DNA of 64,000 nt from Isoetes taiwanensis (Eukaryota; Streptophyta; Lycopodiopsida; Isoetales; Isoetaceae): contig JAJEKV010000060.1 in NCBI GenBank assembly GCA_021234155.1, forward strand, positions 7,152,323 through 7,216,322, read 5' to 3'. A program made the position numbers and the translations under genes. The notes under the pieces were generated by a model. That model was not told where the DNA came from, did no database searches, and saw only the letters and a list, made by a program, of their open reading frames with translations. Of this stretch, positions 1-11,060 are shown piece after piece. How positions within the stretch are numbered: the stretch's first letter is position 1; each line of letters starts with the position of its first letter.

Positions 1-2100
1 TAGATTCTTATTTTACTTTTGATTCTAGGGCACCAAGGGGCTCATTTAGCAGTGGGAGTCAGAACAATAACAAGGCATCTTTAAGGGAGCTATAGTGTTT
101 ATGATTGATGGCAGAAACTATCTTGAATATGGAATTTCTTAAGAATAAGATTAAAGGCAATCAATGAAATATGTAATATATGGTTCAGGAATAAAAACAA
201 ATTCTATTCTATTCTATTCTATTCTATTCTATTCTATCATGCAAACTTATTCTCTACGATTACCACAAGGTATTTTTAGTCTGATAACTGTTATTCTGTC
301 ATTTAAATTCAATATTAAAATCAATCTCTGCCATTAAATCTCTTTAGAGGCCACCAACACTACATCAAAGAGGGATGTTGGTTGTATTGGCGCCTTCTTT
401 GAATCTTTACTTTACACATATAGAAATCTGAAAGACATTTCTTGAATGAAGATTTACATTCCTGACAATCAATTCTCTAACACGTCGGCCTTTGGAGTGC
501 CTTAGAATTTGATCTCCCTATACATTACACTTTTTAATGCTCATAGGAATAGGAGTTATTAGATCATGCATTCCTTCCCTTTCTTTTAAAATTGAAACTA
601 AGGACGGGACGTCAGCTCAGGAACTTTTCATTTCCTTCATGTGCATCTCAGGATAAGGATGCTATGCGAGGCACAAACAAACATCACTTGCTAGTGCTTG
701 AGAGTTCATCTTTTATTATGCGAAAAAACCACCGTCCTGCTATTTCGATGTTTTTAGCAAAAAATTAAAAACCAAAACTTCTGTCCTCGATATGTTGATT
801 CTTTTTACGCCAAAAACTGCTTGAAAAAAGAATAGCATTAGTCGGAGTAGAGTAGACGCGATCTACTTTTTCCACCCATCAACTGCTAGAGCTGGTGTGA
901 GTCAAGTACGTCCATACTTGGTCCCTTTTAGAAGATAAAAATCAAGCTTAGGGGAAGTCCTCCAGGGACTATCAGTTATCAATCGGTTTTGAATCATATC
1001 TCCGACACACGCCTCAAAAGGCTCTGCCATACCACGGATAGCAGGCCTGAAATATTTTTCGAACACCAGAAATAGCAGGGAAGCGATTTTTCCGTCAGGA
1101 AATTCCTGCAGACAACATTTCAGGGCATGTGCCCAGGCTCGAGGCTCCTGCCGCTCTCCAAGACTTTCACTGCAAAATTTTGGCCCGACAAGAATTACCT
1201 CTTCCTTAAATCATGTATAAATTTTTGAACAATAATAGTCATAGAGCTTTAAAGACATTGGGAATAGATGAAAATGTGTGCACCATAGAGCTTTAAAGAC
1301 ATTGGGAATAGAAGAAAATTTGTGCATAGACTAATCCCCTACGACATTTTGTGAACGTAAAAGCAATTTAGGTTTCATTCTGCTCAATCCGCCTATCCGC
1401 AGTTGCCACGTGGCACTATTTCTCTCTTGGAATTGCAATTTAGTCAGCATTCCATTTTTTTGCTAATGTTCCGTCTTTTCATTTCGCTTTTAGTTAACAC
1501 TCTGTTTTTTTATTCTTTTTTGGACCACTGGGGCATTGACAGCTCTGCAAAATCAAACCTAAATTGCCTCCACGTTAATTGAATGCGCGTTTACCCTACA
1601 TTCCAACATGGTTTCCCCTGCTGGAATGCAGGGCAAACGGAAGCGCGGAGGCGTGGTTGACCCTGCCAGAATGCAGGGTAAACACGCATTCTCTTATACT
1701 TAATACTAATGTCTTTTCACATTACTCATATTGGCAGAAGCTCATATACAAGCTCTACTTTGGATTCGATATGCATATTAAAGTCATATGCACATCAATG
1801 TCAAGAATTGAGTCCCCTACACTTGCAACAATCTTACGAAAATGCATAACCTGCATTCCCTTCAGAGCATATCGATCCCCACAAATTTTAGCAGATGGGT
1901 AAGAACAAAATTGAATAATGCGAAATCTCTAATCCAAATCTCTTAGATGTATACCTTCACTCACCAGACATTGACAAAATGCCTCGTAAACAAGACATCG
2001 TATATACCGATCGTATAATACTGATCGCATATACTGAAAGGGAACTCTCTGGAAGCCCCACGCATCCAATTCATGCAACGAGCCAAGTATTGTTGAGATA
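1..2100. other. Intergenic, no gene recognised
   Basis: I see no convincing coding sequence here. An (ATTCT)n tract at about 205-237 follows an A-rich stretch and resembles the tail of the short retroposons found elsewhere in the window. A 46-bp direct repeat lies at about 1238-1325, with two copies of a unit containing gagctttaaagacattggg. Short open frames near 1.6-1.9 kb have no recognisable content. Confidence 0.5.
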
Positions 2101-2106
2101 TTCAGC

Positions 2107-2112
2107 CACGTG
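2107..2112 (+). promoter_or_regulatory. G-box (CACGTG) upstream of the proline-rich gene
   Basis: A CACGTG palindrome sits about 80 bp before the first ATG of the proline-rich reading frame. G-boxes bind plant bZIP and bHLH factors. Promoter function here is inferred from position only. Confidence 0.35.
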
Positions 2113-2189
2113 GAAGCTGATTCAGCATAAAACCTGATTGCTCCGGCTCCGTTTTTCGGAATCCGATTCTAGTGCTGCGCAGATCAACC

Positions 2190-2858
2190 ATGCTAGGGAA
2201 GAAGTCTTTTGAGCTGGGATTACAATTACAAACAGGCAAGTTACACAAACCCTACTTTCTGAAGCACTCGTACACATTAAGGCCACCTGTGTCATGTGCA
2301 CTAGATTACAATACACACAGTTATGAACATCAAAACATTACTCCTGCTGCCATGGTAGTTCCAGCAGCAAACAGGTTCAGGCTACAAAATGGCAAGATAA
2401 TGGGAGGTGTTGAAGCAGCACCTGAATTAAAAACATGTAGTAGGGATGATGCAAATATAGGGTTTATGAAGAAAAGTGCAGGGAAGGAAAAGACAGGGAT
2501 TATGGATGAAAAAACAGGGATTACGCATGAAAATGGTAACAGTGTGGTAGATTTTTGGGTGTTAACAGGGGGGCCAAGGGGGCCACCTATTTCAGCTCCA
2601 AATGTAAAACCCATAACTCCTCCAGGGATGCCAGATCCAGTGCCTATACCAGAGATGCCTCCTATTCCACCTTCAGGAACTCCTCCTAATATTCCTCCAC
2701 CTGAGATGCCTCCCATTCCTCCTGATTATCCTGGCCCTATTCCTCCTCCTGTTGAGCCCCCTAACACTCCATGGCCTGGCCCTGAAATGCCAGAACTTCC
2801 TTCTCCTGGCCCTGATGTCTTTCCTTCTCCCGAACTTCCCACGCCGCCTTCCATATGA
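2190..2858 (+). CDS. Proline-rich protein, unknown function
   Basis: A single open frame of 222 codons starts at the first ATG (2190); the frame stays open upstream only through a GTG. Residues 1 to about 130 are mixed and basic, with many Ser, Thr and Lys, and could include an organelle transit peptide. From about residue 140 to the end the protein is dominated by short Pro-rich units such as PPIPP, PEMPP, PSPGPD and PELPTPPS, resembling hydroxyproline-rich or extensin-like low-complexity proteins. No Ser-Pro4 extensin motif or clear N-terminal secretion signal is visible, so cell-wall location is not established. A G-box lies about 80 bp upstream, and degenerate tandem repeats begin just after the stop. 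I do not recognise a named family. The long frame and biased composition make it probably real. Confidence 0.55.
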   Translation: MLGKKSFELGLQLQTGKLHKPYFLKHSYTLRPPVSCALDYNTHSYEHQNITPAAMVVPAANRFRLQNGKIMGGVEAAPELKTCSRDDANIGFMKKSAGKEKTGIMDEKTGITHENGNSVVDFWVLTGGPRGPPISAPNVKPITPPGMPDPVPIPEMPPIPPSGTPPNIPPPEMPPIPPDYPGPIPPPVEPPNTPWPGPEMPELPSPGPDVFPSPELPTPPSI

Positions 2859-2864
2859 TCAACA

Positions 2865-3478
2865 CCCTTTTTCTTGCATTAAAATATCAATGCAGTTCCT
2901 TCTTGCATTTGAATGCCCTTCTTTCTATCTTTCTATATAATACTTTCCTTCATTCCTTGCTTCTGTTCCCAACGCTTTGCTTTTTCGTGCCATGTGATCA
3001 CTATACTTTCATCTTGTCTCTTGATCAAATATCTTCTCCAAGTAAATATCAATGTACTTCCTTCTTACATTTGAATACCCTTCTTTCCATCTTTCTATAG
3101 AACACTCTCTTTTCTTGCATTTGAGTTATCAGTATTTTTTTTCCTCCATTCCTTGCTGCTGTTCCCAAGCTTTGCTTTCTGGTGCCATGTGATCACCATG
3201 CCTTTATCTTGTCTCCTGATCAAATATCATCAATGAGAATATGACAGGATCAACAACATTTCTTGCATTTAAATATCCATTCCTTTGAAATATATCCTGC
3301 CCTCCATGTTAGCCACCTAGATTTTCCCATTTCTGCATTAATGATTAGCGCACTTTTTCACATGATCACATCTATTTTTTTCTTTCTTTATTCCGTTCTC
3401 CTGTTCCTAAGGCTCTTCTTTCTGGTGCCATGTGATCTCCAAGACTTTCATGATCCCAATATCACTGGGAACATAACA
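2865..3478. repeat. Three degenerate tandem copies of a ~200-bp unit
   Basis: Three successive blocks (about 2868-3040, 3041-3238 and 3239-3478) share the order: a 'ttcttgcatttaaatatc'-like start, then 'ctgttccc(a)a(c)gctttgctttctggtgccatgtgatca', then 'catcttgtctcctgatcaaatatc' or degenerate forms. The unit is T/C-rich on the plus strand and lies directly behind the proline-rich gene. It may be 3' UTR or spacer. No coding sequence is supported. Confidence 0.55.
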
Positions 3479-3479
3479 T

Positions 3480-4334
3480 GACCCCGCTCTCGTGTGTTGA
3501 GCATCTCTCTTAAGGCCCTGCTTTCTATGGCGATCTAATGATTTTGGATTTGAGCTTGTTGGATTGTGTAAGGCATTTTGCTGGATTTGCATAGTGCATT
3601 ACGAAGATGCACAATCAAACTTCTTCCTTGTCTTCATCAACCTCCTACATCTTTCAGAATACACAAACCGAATGTAGGAAAGTGGCAATTTTTGGTCGTC
3701 TTTATGCAGGAAAGTGTGCAATTGAGACTTGTGAATGCCAATAGAGCTTTATGTTACAGACAGAAAAGTTATTTTTCTCTCTACGTGTACATGATAATAA
3801 TACATTCAAAATGTTATGAATTTTGGATTCTTAGTTACCAGAGATTTTGAATATTTGAGCTGCTTGGCAATGCCCAAGAGACAAGGCAATTTCTAGTTTG
3901 AAAGAGTGAACAATATGCAAATCAGTTTGTAAAGTATCTGCTGCCATTCTGAGATGGATTATTTCATGGCAGTAGTATTTCTTAAAATATCACGGTATAC
4001 AAAATAATCAAAGAAAATTCAAATGTACTAATCAATGAAGACATATCTTTTCAATTAACTGCATGACAGTTTCAAACGGATCAACTACAAAAGGTGAAGC
4101 CGATCTCTAACATTCATATTGTCTCATCCTGGAAAAGAAGCTCCATGTTATGTACAATGAAAAAAAAACTAGTCTTTGATGTCTAACGGATGAAGATCGA
4201 ACAGAAATGTCATACATTTCTTCATTCCATTGATCTGCAAAAGAACGCAGAAAATGAAATCTCCAGTTGATACCAATGCAGTTAAACTGACTCCGTCTTA
4301 AAAATGGCACAGAAGCAGCAACCTTCTTTAGTCG
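3480..4334. other. Spacer, no gene recognised
   Basis: This is AT-rich sequence between the repeats downstream of the proline-rich gene and the last exon of the minus-strand gene. The part near 4100-4334 is probably the 3' UTR of that gene. No RNA gene or convincing reading frame is seen. Confidence 0.4.
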
Positions 4335-4858
4335 TTATTCCTCTTTTTCATACCAACGAGGCAACGGTGGAGGTCGATAATGCTGCAAAAATGAGAGAAC
4401 TCAGACTTAAAGAAACAAGAAAATTCCTTTCGATATTGATCATCAAAGAAATATGATCGACACCTTACCTGTAAAGAAGATGCATTTACTTGTGAAGATG
4501 CATTTACTTGCAGAGATTTTTTCCTGCGCTGCAGAATTAGAGAGGTGTGAGAAGTTTTAAGACCTATAATCAAAGAAAATCCAAAGAAATTTACATTGTG
4601 AGCGCTGCTGAGCTTAGGGGACTTGATGACAGGCGAAGAAACCTCGGAATCAAAATGCAAGCTATGGCGAAGAAAAGAAGGGCGTTTCCCGGTGGATTTT
4701 GCGCAAGAAGAAGAAGAGGACGAAGATTGAAGCGATTGCGCGGAGGATACTTCTGAGCCCGATCGATCCGACAAAGAAACGGTATATGCAGAAGCATTAT
4801 TTGAATTGGAAAGGGAAGGATTAGAAGACGCCGGAGCTTTGCAGCGTCTGCACTTCAT
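4335..4858 (-). CDS. Small three-exon gene, unknown function
   Basis: On the minus strand an ATG at 4858 opens an 88-codon exon (4858-4595) that ends in AAT|gtaaat. A 66-bp intron (4594-4529) ends in ctaattctgcag. Exon 2 (4528-4469, 20 codons) ends CAG|gtaagg, and an 86-bp intron (4468-4383) ends in catttttgcag. Exon 3 (4382-4335) ends in a TAA at 4337-4335. The predicted protein has about 123 residues. It starts MKCRRCKAPASS with two Cys pairs, has a poly-Ser run near residues 43-51 and ends RPPPLPRWYEKEE. Exon 2 contains a 15-bp tandem duplication giving QVNASS twice. Both introns have textbook plant GT...AG borders and T-rich 3' ends. Retaining intron 1 keeps the frame; retaining intron 2 shifts it. 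I do not recognise the family. Confidence 0.55.
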
Positions 4859-4922
4859 CTTGACTCCACCATAGCCAACCTTCTTTTTCTTCGTATCCCA
4901 AAGAAGGAAAAAAGTGTGATGC

Positions 4923-4928
4923 CACGTG
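4923..4928 (-). promoter_or_regulatory. G-box upstream of the three-exon gene
   Basis: A CACGTG palindrome (in gccacgtgac) lies about 65 bp upstream of the minus-strand ATG at 4858, a usual location for a plant bZIP/bHLH site. Functional assignment is positional inference. Confidence 0.35.
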
Positions 4929-5359
4929 ACAAATTTTTATTTGCTGACCTGGCCCCACTTGTCCAAGAATAGATGCTTGTAAAAAGCCAATCAACGCTTT
5001 ATGTGTTCCATTTCATGGTTTCTACGTAAATATTTTTTTCAGAGGAATACCTTTATCGAAACCTTCGGTCTTTTTCCGCTTGTATTATGGCTAAACCTTG
5101 TATTACTCAGCCATTAGATAACATCACATAACATCACATCTGGCAACATATTCCCTCTCCATAAATCCAGGACGTCCAAACCGAGTCTTTTGCAGGTCAA
5201 ATTGGCCCTTGTTGACCCGACTTTTAAGGGGGCATTATTAAGGCATAGACCATTGGATAAAACAGTATTTTTGCTTTAATATAGTATAGTATGAAAACAA
5301 CATGACAGATTATTGCATGGCAACACTCCATGACCCAACAACATGAAGAACATCACATA

Positions 5360-5610
5360 ATGACATGAGCCTGGGGAATCGAACTCCAAATGAATCCAGA
5401 GCTCATGGCTTACCTGTACGGCGCGCTCGGATCATGCATAGGGGCCATCAAACACATGCCATTGGCTGCCATTCCAAGCTCCAGCTGTCAATGGCATCCA
5501 TTTGATGATCTTTAATGCTTGGTTTCCTTGGATCCCTGGAAGCCAACCAACACAATTTGTTAGTGAGCTTGGGGAATTGAACCCCAACGCAATGCCAATG
5601 CTCATCTGAG
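5360..5610 (-). repeat. Two related segments with tRNA-like B-boxes
   Basis: The segments at about 5366-5408 and 5563-5607 resemble each other. On the minus strand each contains a Pol III B-box-like core: gttcgattcc in one and gttcaattcc in the other, both followed by cccca and gctca. Short flanking similarity ('atgagc...') precedes each. This could be remnants of a tRNA-derived SINE; no clear A-box or tail was found. A 101-codon minus-strand frame (5737-5432) spans them but I see no family signature in it. Confidence 0.3.
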
Positions 5611-5843
5611 CATAAAGGAGATCCCAGTGTAGGGGGTCTCCCTTATGCCCAGGGGCCAAAGCCCTTTGAAAGTCTGCAGATGTTAGTAACGAAGTGCCGT
5701 CAACAAAGCATGAACCAGACATAGCATCAAACAACAAAATATCACATATTCATAGGCTTAGAAAATGTACATGTGGCATGGGCGCCACGTACATGAAACT
5801 GCACAAATAAGAACATTGCAAACACGATGAACAACAACAAGGC

Positions 5844-7494
5844 CTAATTCATGGGTTCTCCAGATGCAGCCCGCCTGATCACAGCATCAAGCTGCTGAAT
5901 TTCCTGCGTCAACAAGCACCTAGCCATGCTCATGTGAGACCTCAAAGCATGCAACTCAGATAACGGAGCACCAAGCTGCTCCCAGACAACATTAGAGATC
6001 GCTGAATCGATGGCCACATAAAGCCAGTCAGCTGCCTCCTCAGGATCCTAAGGGAAGCAACTATTCGATGGGCCTCCGTTCCAACCTGGATGATGCTCGT
6101 TATAAATTCCTCTGCGGTGAATAGCTGTTCCCCCTCAGGAGGATAAACCTGAGGATCAGGATGAGAATCGTCAATCCTAGAGCTTATCAAAGATGGATCC
6201 AAGCTCACGACGGGATGACCCGTCTCCCCGGGAGGATTCCCATTGGTCTCCATCTCTATCCTGCAACAAGTTGTTACCACCACAAACACATGCTGAAAGA
6301 AAGCAAAACATGGACAAAACTGAAGCTGTACATGCAACAACACAAACAACAGGTCAGCCAACCGCCATCGTGTGATCCCCAGTGTGGATGGGGATGTAAT
6401 CCACACCATGATCAGAGATTTAATATCAGGGCTAAACGATGGATCATGGATATCCTGGAAATTACAGTCCATCTCATCAGATGGCACAGAATCATCACAG
6501 TATCGGCGGCGGCCTGGCCCATTCTGTTCAACGGGCACATAACCTGCAGGCAAACCAAACAGAATTGTTCTAACATCAGATGGCATACAATGAGCGGGAT
6601 TCAACAGAACCCTCCAGCTAGCACGGACTCTGTGTTCGTTCACATGAGCAGTATTAGATGGGATAATCCAACTGAGATAATCCAACTGCTGCTCAGAGTA
6701 TATTTCCCGCTTCTCAGCATCCTGCAAATTGTGAATGTTAAACTAGGGGTCAATCTACGTCCACCATGGTAGAACACAAAGTGAGCAGCCTTGTTTAGAA
6801 GGTTTCTGTTATCCAACACACAAAGACCCTTCTTGTCCCCAGCACCCCATCTTACATACAAATCTTTTCCTTTCTCAATCATCGTTTCAGATATATTGTG
6901 CAGGTGGCAGGAGTAATGCACCTCGCCTACGTCTTTCATGCAGTATCCCAGCATGCCCTCGAAACAGTGCAACCTGTTATGTTTGAGCAACTTGCACACC
7001 AAGATAACGCCCGCTGGCTTAGAGGGCCAATTAAACTCCCTTTTGATAGCATCATTCAGGGCTCTAAGCACAGCCTGCACATGAGGTGATCAGCAGAAGA
7101 CCCCCTCTCCAGGGGCAACTGCGCCAGCAAGGCATCTCCTATTGCAGAACGAAGACAGGGCATCAAAGAAACTGCGGGGAATGTCCTGACCAGACAAGGC
7201 CAATGTCACAGAGGCATCTATTGCATCCCAGCTCTGTGCAAGGTCAGGAATGGCATGAGAGAGCATGGCAGAGTTCTCAGTCTGTACAGACTCTGATTCT
7301 ATTGGCATGGAACAGGGCAAAAGCCCATGGGCAACACCAACTTTACCTTTTCTGGCAGCCCGTCTTATAGCAGACATGATCAACAAAGGAAAACAGATAA
7401 CAAAGAGGGCCCAGGATGCTAACCTCTGGTCTGTGCAGGTCGTTCCAGCCTTGCCGCTTAACCCAACCTGATATACCACACAACACCAAGCCAC
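5844..7494 (-). pseudogene. HUH-endonuclease (Rep-like) gene, decayed or intron-bearing
   Basis: The frame from 7494 (an internal ATG giving MSAIRRAARKGK at 7377 is a plausible start) contains a strand-like stretch VTLALSGQDIP, then a helix, then GAVAPGEG. One in-frame TGA (7092-7090) follows, then SPHVQAVLRAL, and about 45 residues later GMLGYCMKDVGEVHY. H-V-Q matches HUH motif II (HUQ form) and Y-C-M-K matches motif III (Y-x-x-K, the nicking tyrosine). The coding sequence then changes frame near 6730, where ttcacaatttgcag|GATGCT looks like a 3' splice site, and runs to about 6080. It probably resumes after a cag|gttgga...cccttag|GATCCT junction and ends at a TAG (5846-5844) with a Gln/Leu-rich helical tail. 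An apparently intronic hydrophobic stretch lies near 6250-6400. HUH Reps nick single-stranded DNA in rolling-circle replication or transposition; a Replitron-like transposon is my best guess. No helicase motifs were found. Confidence 0.5.
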
Positions 7495-7499
7495 GATTA

Positions 7500-9690
7500 T
7501 ATTGCCGAATCAAAAACTGTCATGTGCAAAACACCCAAGCTTTTCTTCGCGACACCTGAAGCAAGCAAATCGACACCTGATGCAACCGAATTAACATCCG
7601 CCTGAGTCATCGACACCTACAGCAGCCTGCACGCGCGACCCAATCCAAACCTGGAAAAAAAGAAAAACCTGCCCCTTCTCTAACACAATTCCACGTCGGT
7701 TTTCAAACAAAACCCAGATGCCACCATTCGTTAAATACATATTTCAATACGAATACCACATTTAACCTTCCACATTAACCATATGTTAGAAAAATACTGT
7801 TTTTTTATTGCGGATACATTATCAGGAGGAATACCTTTATCGAAAGTAAATAAGGGTGGGTTCACACTATTGGGTTATTTCAGTTAAATTAACTATCGAA
7901 AAGGCGCAACAGGAGGCTTGGGTAGTTTTAGGCTTAGAATCAATTTTGCATTTGATTAAGTTAGATTAATGAAAAAAATATTTACTAGACATATTAGTTA
8001 AATGAATATTCAAACTAGGCATCTATATATTGAAGGCTGATTAAAACCATGGGTACTAATATTTAGCAATTAAATAGAATATTCATATGCATATTGTCTT
8101 TGGCATCCTTTGTGTTGTTTCTGAATTATCCATGGCTTTTTAGGTTGGCCATACATGAATGTATTCTCATAATTCTATTCCAAGAATTTTAAGTATCTCA
8201 TCGGTTGGCTTGACAATGTAACTATTATTGTTTGATGTGGTTGACCTTTTTTTTATTTGTCGCTTCTTCTTTCTTGATCTAATCATAAAACACCTTATGA
8301 AGTTGTATAGGAAGGGTTAGGATTGTTTTGATTACTACTGTCGTGGACGATAAAAGCCTATTTTGTTCTGTTCTATATTCTATTCTATTCTATTCTATAG
8401 AATGAAATTATCATTTTGGAATTCATGATTTACCGCAGTACTATTCACTAGTTTGTTCAATTTTAAGATTGTGACTTGCATGCATATTGTTAACTTAATG
8501 TAAACAGTTGAGATTTTGATGATACCGATGAAGTTTTGCATGGTTGTCTTTTTTAAAGGCATACCTAACTGTCAAGGATTGTTAAGGATATTGACATTGT
8601 TAATTTTTAGCACACCAGCCTAACCAACCTTACAGCCTTTCTTGCAATTCTAGCCTATCCACGTGTCAATTCCATGTCATCAAAATCCAATGTGGCTAAT
8701 TCTACACCGTTAGATCTCCATTTTTCCAAATCAATGGCTATGGATAAAAATTACGCGGAGATTTCATTCGTCGTACATGTATGTGCCGATTGGTTTTGGT
8801 TTTACTCTACTTTTTGGTTTTCCTTTGGCTATGGCGGGGCTTCAGAGCTTCGGCGATGGCGCTCTCCAGACCTTTTGTCGAGTACTCCTTAACATCATCC
8901 AAACAACCAACCAAAAATATATTTGGCGGCATTATTCACTTCGGTAGCCCATTTAGATTGCCAGATCCTATTGCATGAGAAGCCAAACCTTTTCTTTCTC
9001 AATCTTAAATTCTCTACTTCAAGATCAGTCTAGGGTTTTTTTTCGCTTTTAAATCCGTTCAGCCCTGCTTTTCCTTACAATTCTCCCTCCAGATTATTGG
9101 TTTTTGTAGCTCCTTATCGGCCCCACTAGATTTTTTGGTGTTGCAGGTTGATCAGTTTGATGTTTTATAACGGCAGTTCAAGACAAGTATGTGCCCAATT
9201 TTTGGGATTTGAAATTGATGATTTGATCAATTGATTTGGGATAGTTTGAATTTTACAGGGAATTATGTTATCTGAAAGATATGGAGCCTTTTCACTATTT
9301 TCTCTGACCCGGATATTGTATCTCCAGATAGTAGATCTCTTCCCGCTTTCGTAGCCGAGTTTACCATACCAATATTGTCATCTTCTATTCTCACATAGTC
9401 ACCACTTCACTTATGAGTGGTTGTATTGTTAGCCTGCGTTGAAATATTAAAAAGAGATTGTCTAGGACATAACAGAAAATGAGACTGCCATGTGTGAGAA
9501 GGCTCGGAATGGCTCCAAACACAAACAAGGAAAGCGTGGACAAAGATGATGAGAAGCGGTAAACTAAGGTCAGTTATGAACCAATTGAAACTGTATCCTT
9601 TCTAATGGCAATAGATAACCTGTGCAGCAGATGATATTGAATGGCAAACATGCCCAGATTTAGATTGATTCCTATTGAGATACCTGTAAG
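7500..9690. other. Intergenic, no gene recognised
   Basis: This is AT-rich sequence without a supportable gene. Near 9140-9150 a 'ttttttggtgttgcag' run resembles a 3' splice site, and the segment 8.8-9.2 kb is somewhat gene-like in composition, but no frame of note is open. The only repeat I can name is the (ATTCT)n retroposon tail near 8.35 kb. Confidence 0.4.
8343..8400 (+). repeat. Truncated short-retroposon 3' end with (ATTCT)n tail
   Basis: The sequence cgtggacgataaaa followed by an imperfect (ATTCT)n run matches the last part of the retroposon copies at 34.8 and 53.4 kb. Only the 3' terminus is present, as expected for a 5'-truncated target-primed insertion. Confidence 0.55.
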
Positions 9691-11060
9691 TCAAATTAAC
9701 CCTGTAACCACAAAAACCATTAATTGCCAAAAGTCATCAGAATTGTGCCAGTTCCCAACTGCCATCCTTAAGGATATACTGTTAAACAGCTGATCAGAGT
9801 CATCATCCAAATCCCTTAGAGCAGAGTCATGATAATTGAAATTATGGATGATGTCCCTGATATAAATAATACCTCTATTAGTCCACTGCTTGGTCAGCTT
9901 AGGAAAATTGGTGGCCAAGCACATAATGGGATCATCCAGGATCAAGGGCGGGCTCCAAAAAATTGGCTGATCCTGAGAAAGCCCTTCTTTCCAAGTGTAC
10001 ATACCTTTAATTTTAGTTCAAGCTTTGATCCATTTCTTATTATCAGAGGGGTGGAGGAGGGGACCGTGAAATCAAAATAAATACTATAGGGGAAGGTGCA
10101 TCCTGAGATTTCTCCACCCAAAAGGGTGGCACTTCTCAATATAATGCTGAATGAGACAACTTACAGAGTGATTAATTTGATTGTTGCAAGCCCTATAGGA
10201 GTATTTGGCAGCTAGGGCAATGGCCTGCTTTTCAATATTAATCACCCCGAGACCAACTTTACTTTTCTCCTTGCAACATTCCTCCAGAGAAATGGGAATC
10301 CAACACCTTCGACTTGATCCTCCCACAATGAACCTTCCAATAATGCTTTGCATCTTACTAAGCACTTTTTTGGGGGCCATGATAATTGATGACTGGTAAA
10401 CCTAAGAGGAAGAGATGACCGAGTTTGCCAGGATGACTCTACCATTCTTGGAAAGATACTTAGAGTTAAGAGAGTCAACTTTCCTGTAAAATTTGTCAAT
10501 AAGATCCTCACAAAGATCACAAGCATTAACTCTAATAGCATAAGGAATGCCAAGAATTTTAGTTTTACTATTGGGAGAGAGAGATACATACACCCAAGAG
10601 AAAGAGTTGCCTGCTCTCCCTCTTCCTGATGCCTTGAGATGAGCTTAGTTTTAATTGGATTGATCTTGCAGTCTGAACGTCTTCCAAAGTCATCCAGAAT
10701 AGCTTGAGTGTTAAAGATGGATTGCTCCTCCAGGTGTACAAAGAGGAAGGTATCATATGCAAAATGCACATTCAAAATCTCATTTTCCCCCTTGTGGAGG
10801 AGGGGGGGAGGGGAGTTTGAGACCTCTGATTAGATGAAGATTCCTTGTTCTCTGGAAGTTGCTGTTAAGCCCCTCCATAACTATAAGAAATAAGAAGGGA
10901 GCAAGAGGGCAACCCTGCTTGACTCCCCTTTCTGATATCAAAATAAGTTCCAAACAAATGCCCGGCTCTGCTACTCATGCTTGATGCTGGTGCAGAATAA
11001 ACTCTCTGACAAAAATAGGCTCCACAAAGTGCCCCGACCATGAGCCCCCAACCAGAAGCC
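9691..11060 (-). mobile_element. Degenerate LINE fragment (LINE-B), reverse transcriptase region
   Basis: In broken minus-strand frames I read, in order: KQGCPLAPFLFLIVMEGL near 10930-10870 (RT block with QGxPLxP), NVHFAYDTFLFV at 10775 (the position of the catalytic F/Y-A-D-D, here A-Y-D), and a following DDFGRRSDCKINPIKTK block. Next come LSKNGRVILANSVISS near 10440, KSKVGLGVINIEKQAIALAAK near 10250, and a Trp-rich tail to 9691. This order is typical of plant L1-type LINE ORF2. The endonuclease half and a 3' tail are missing. Stops, frameshifts and the altered catalytic Asp show it is dead. It is distinct in sequence from LINE-A at 12-30 kb. Confidence 0.8.
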
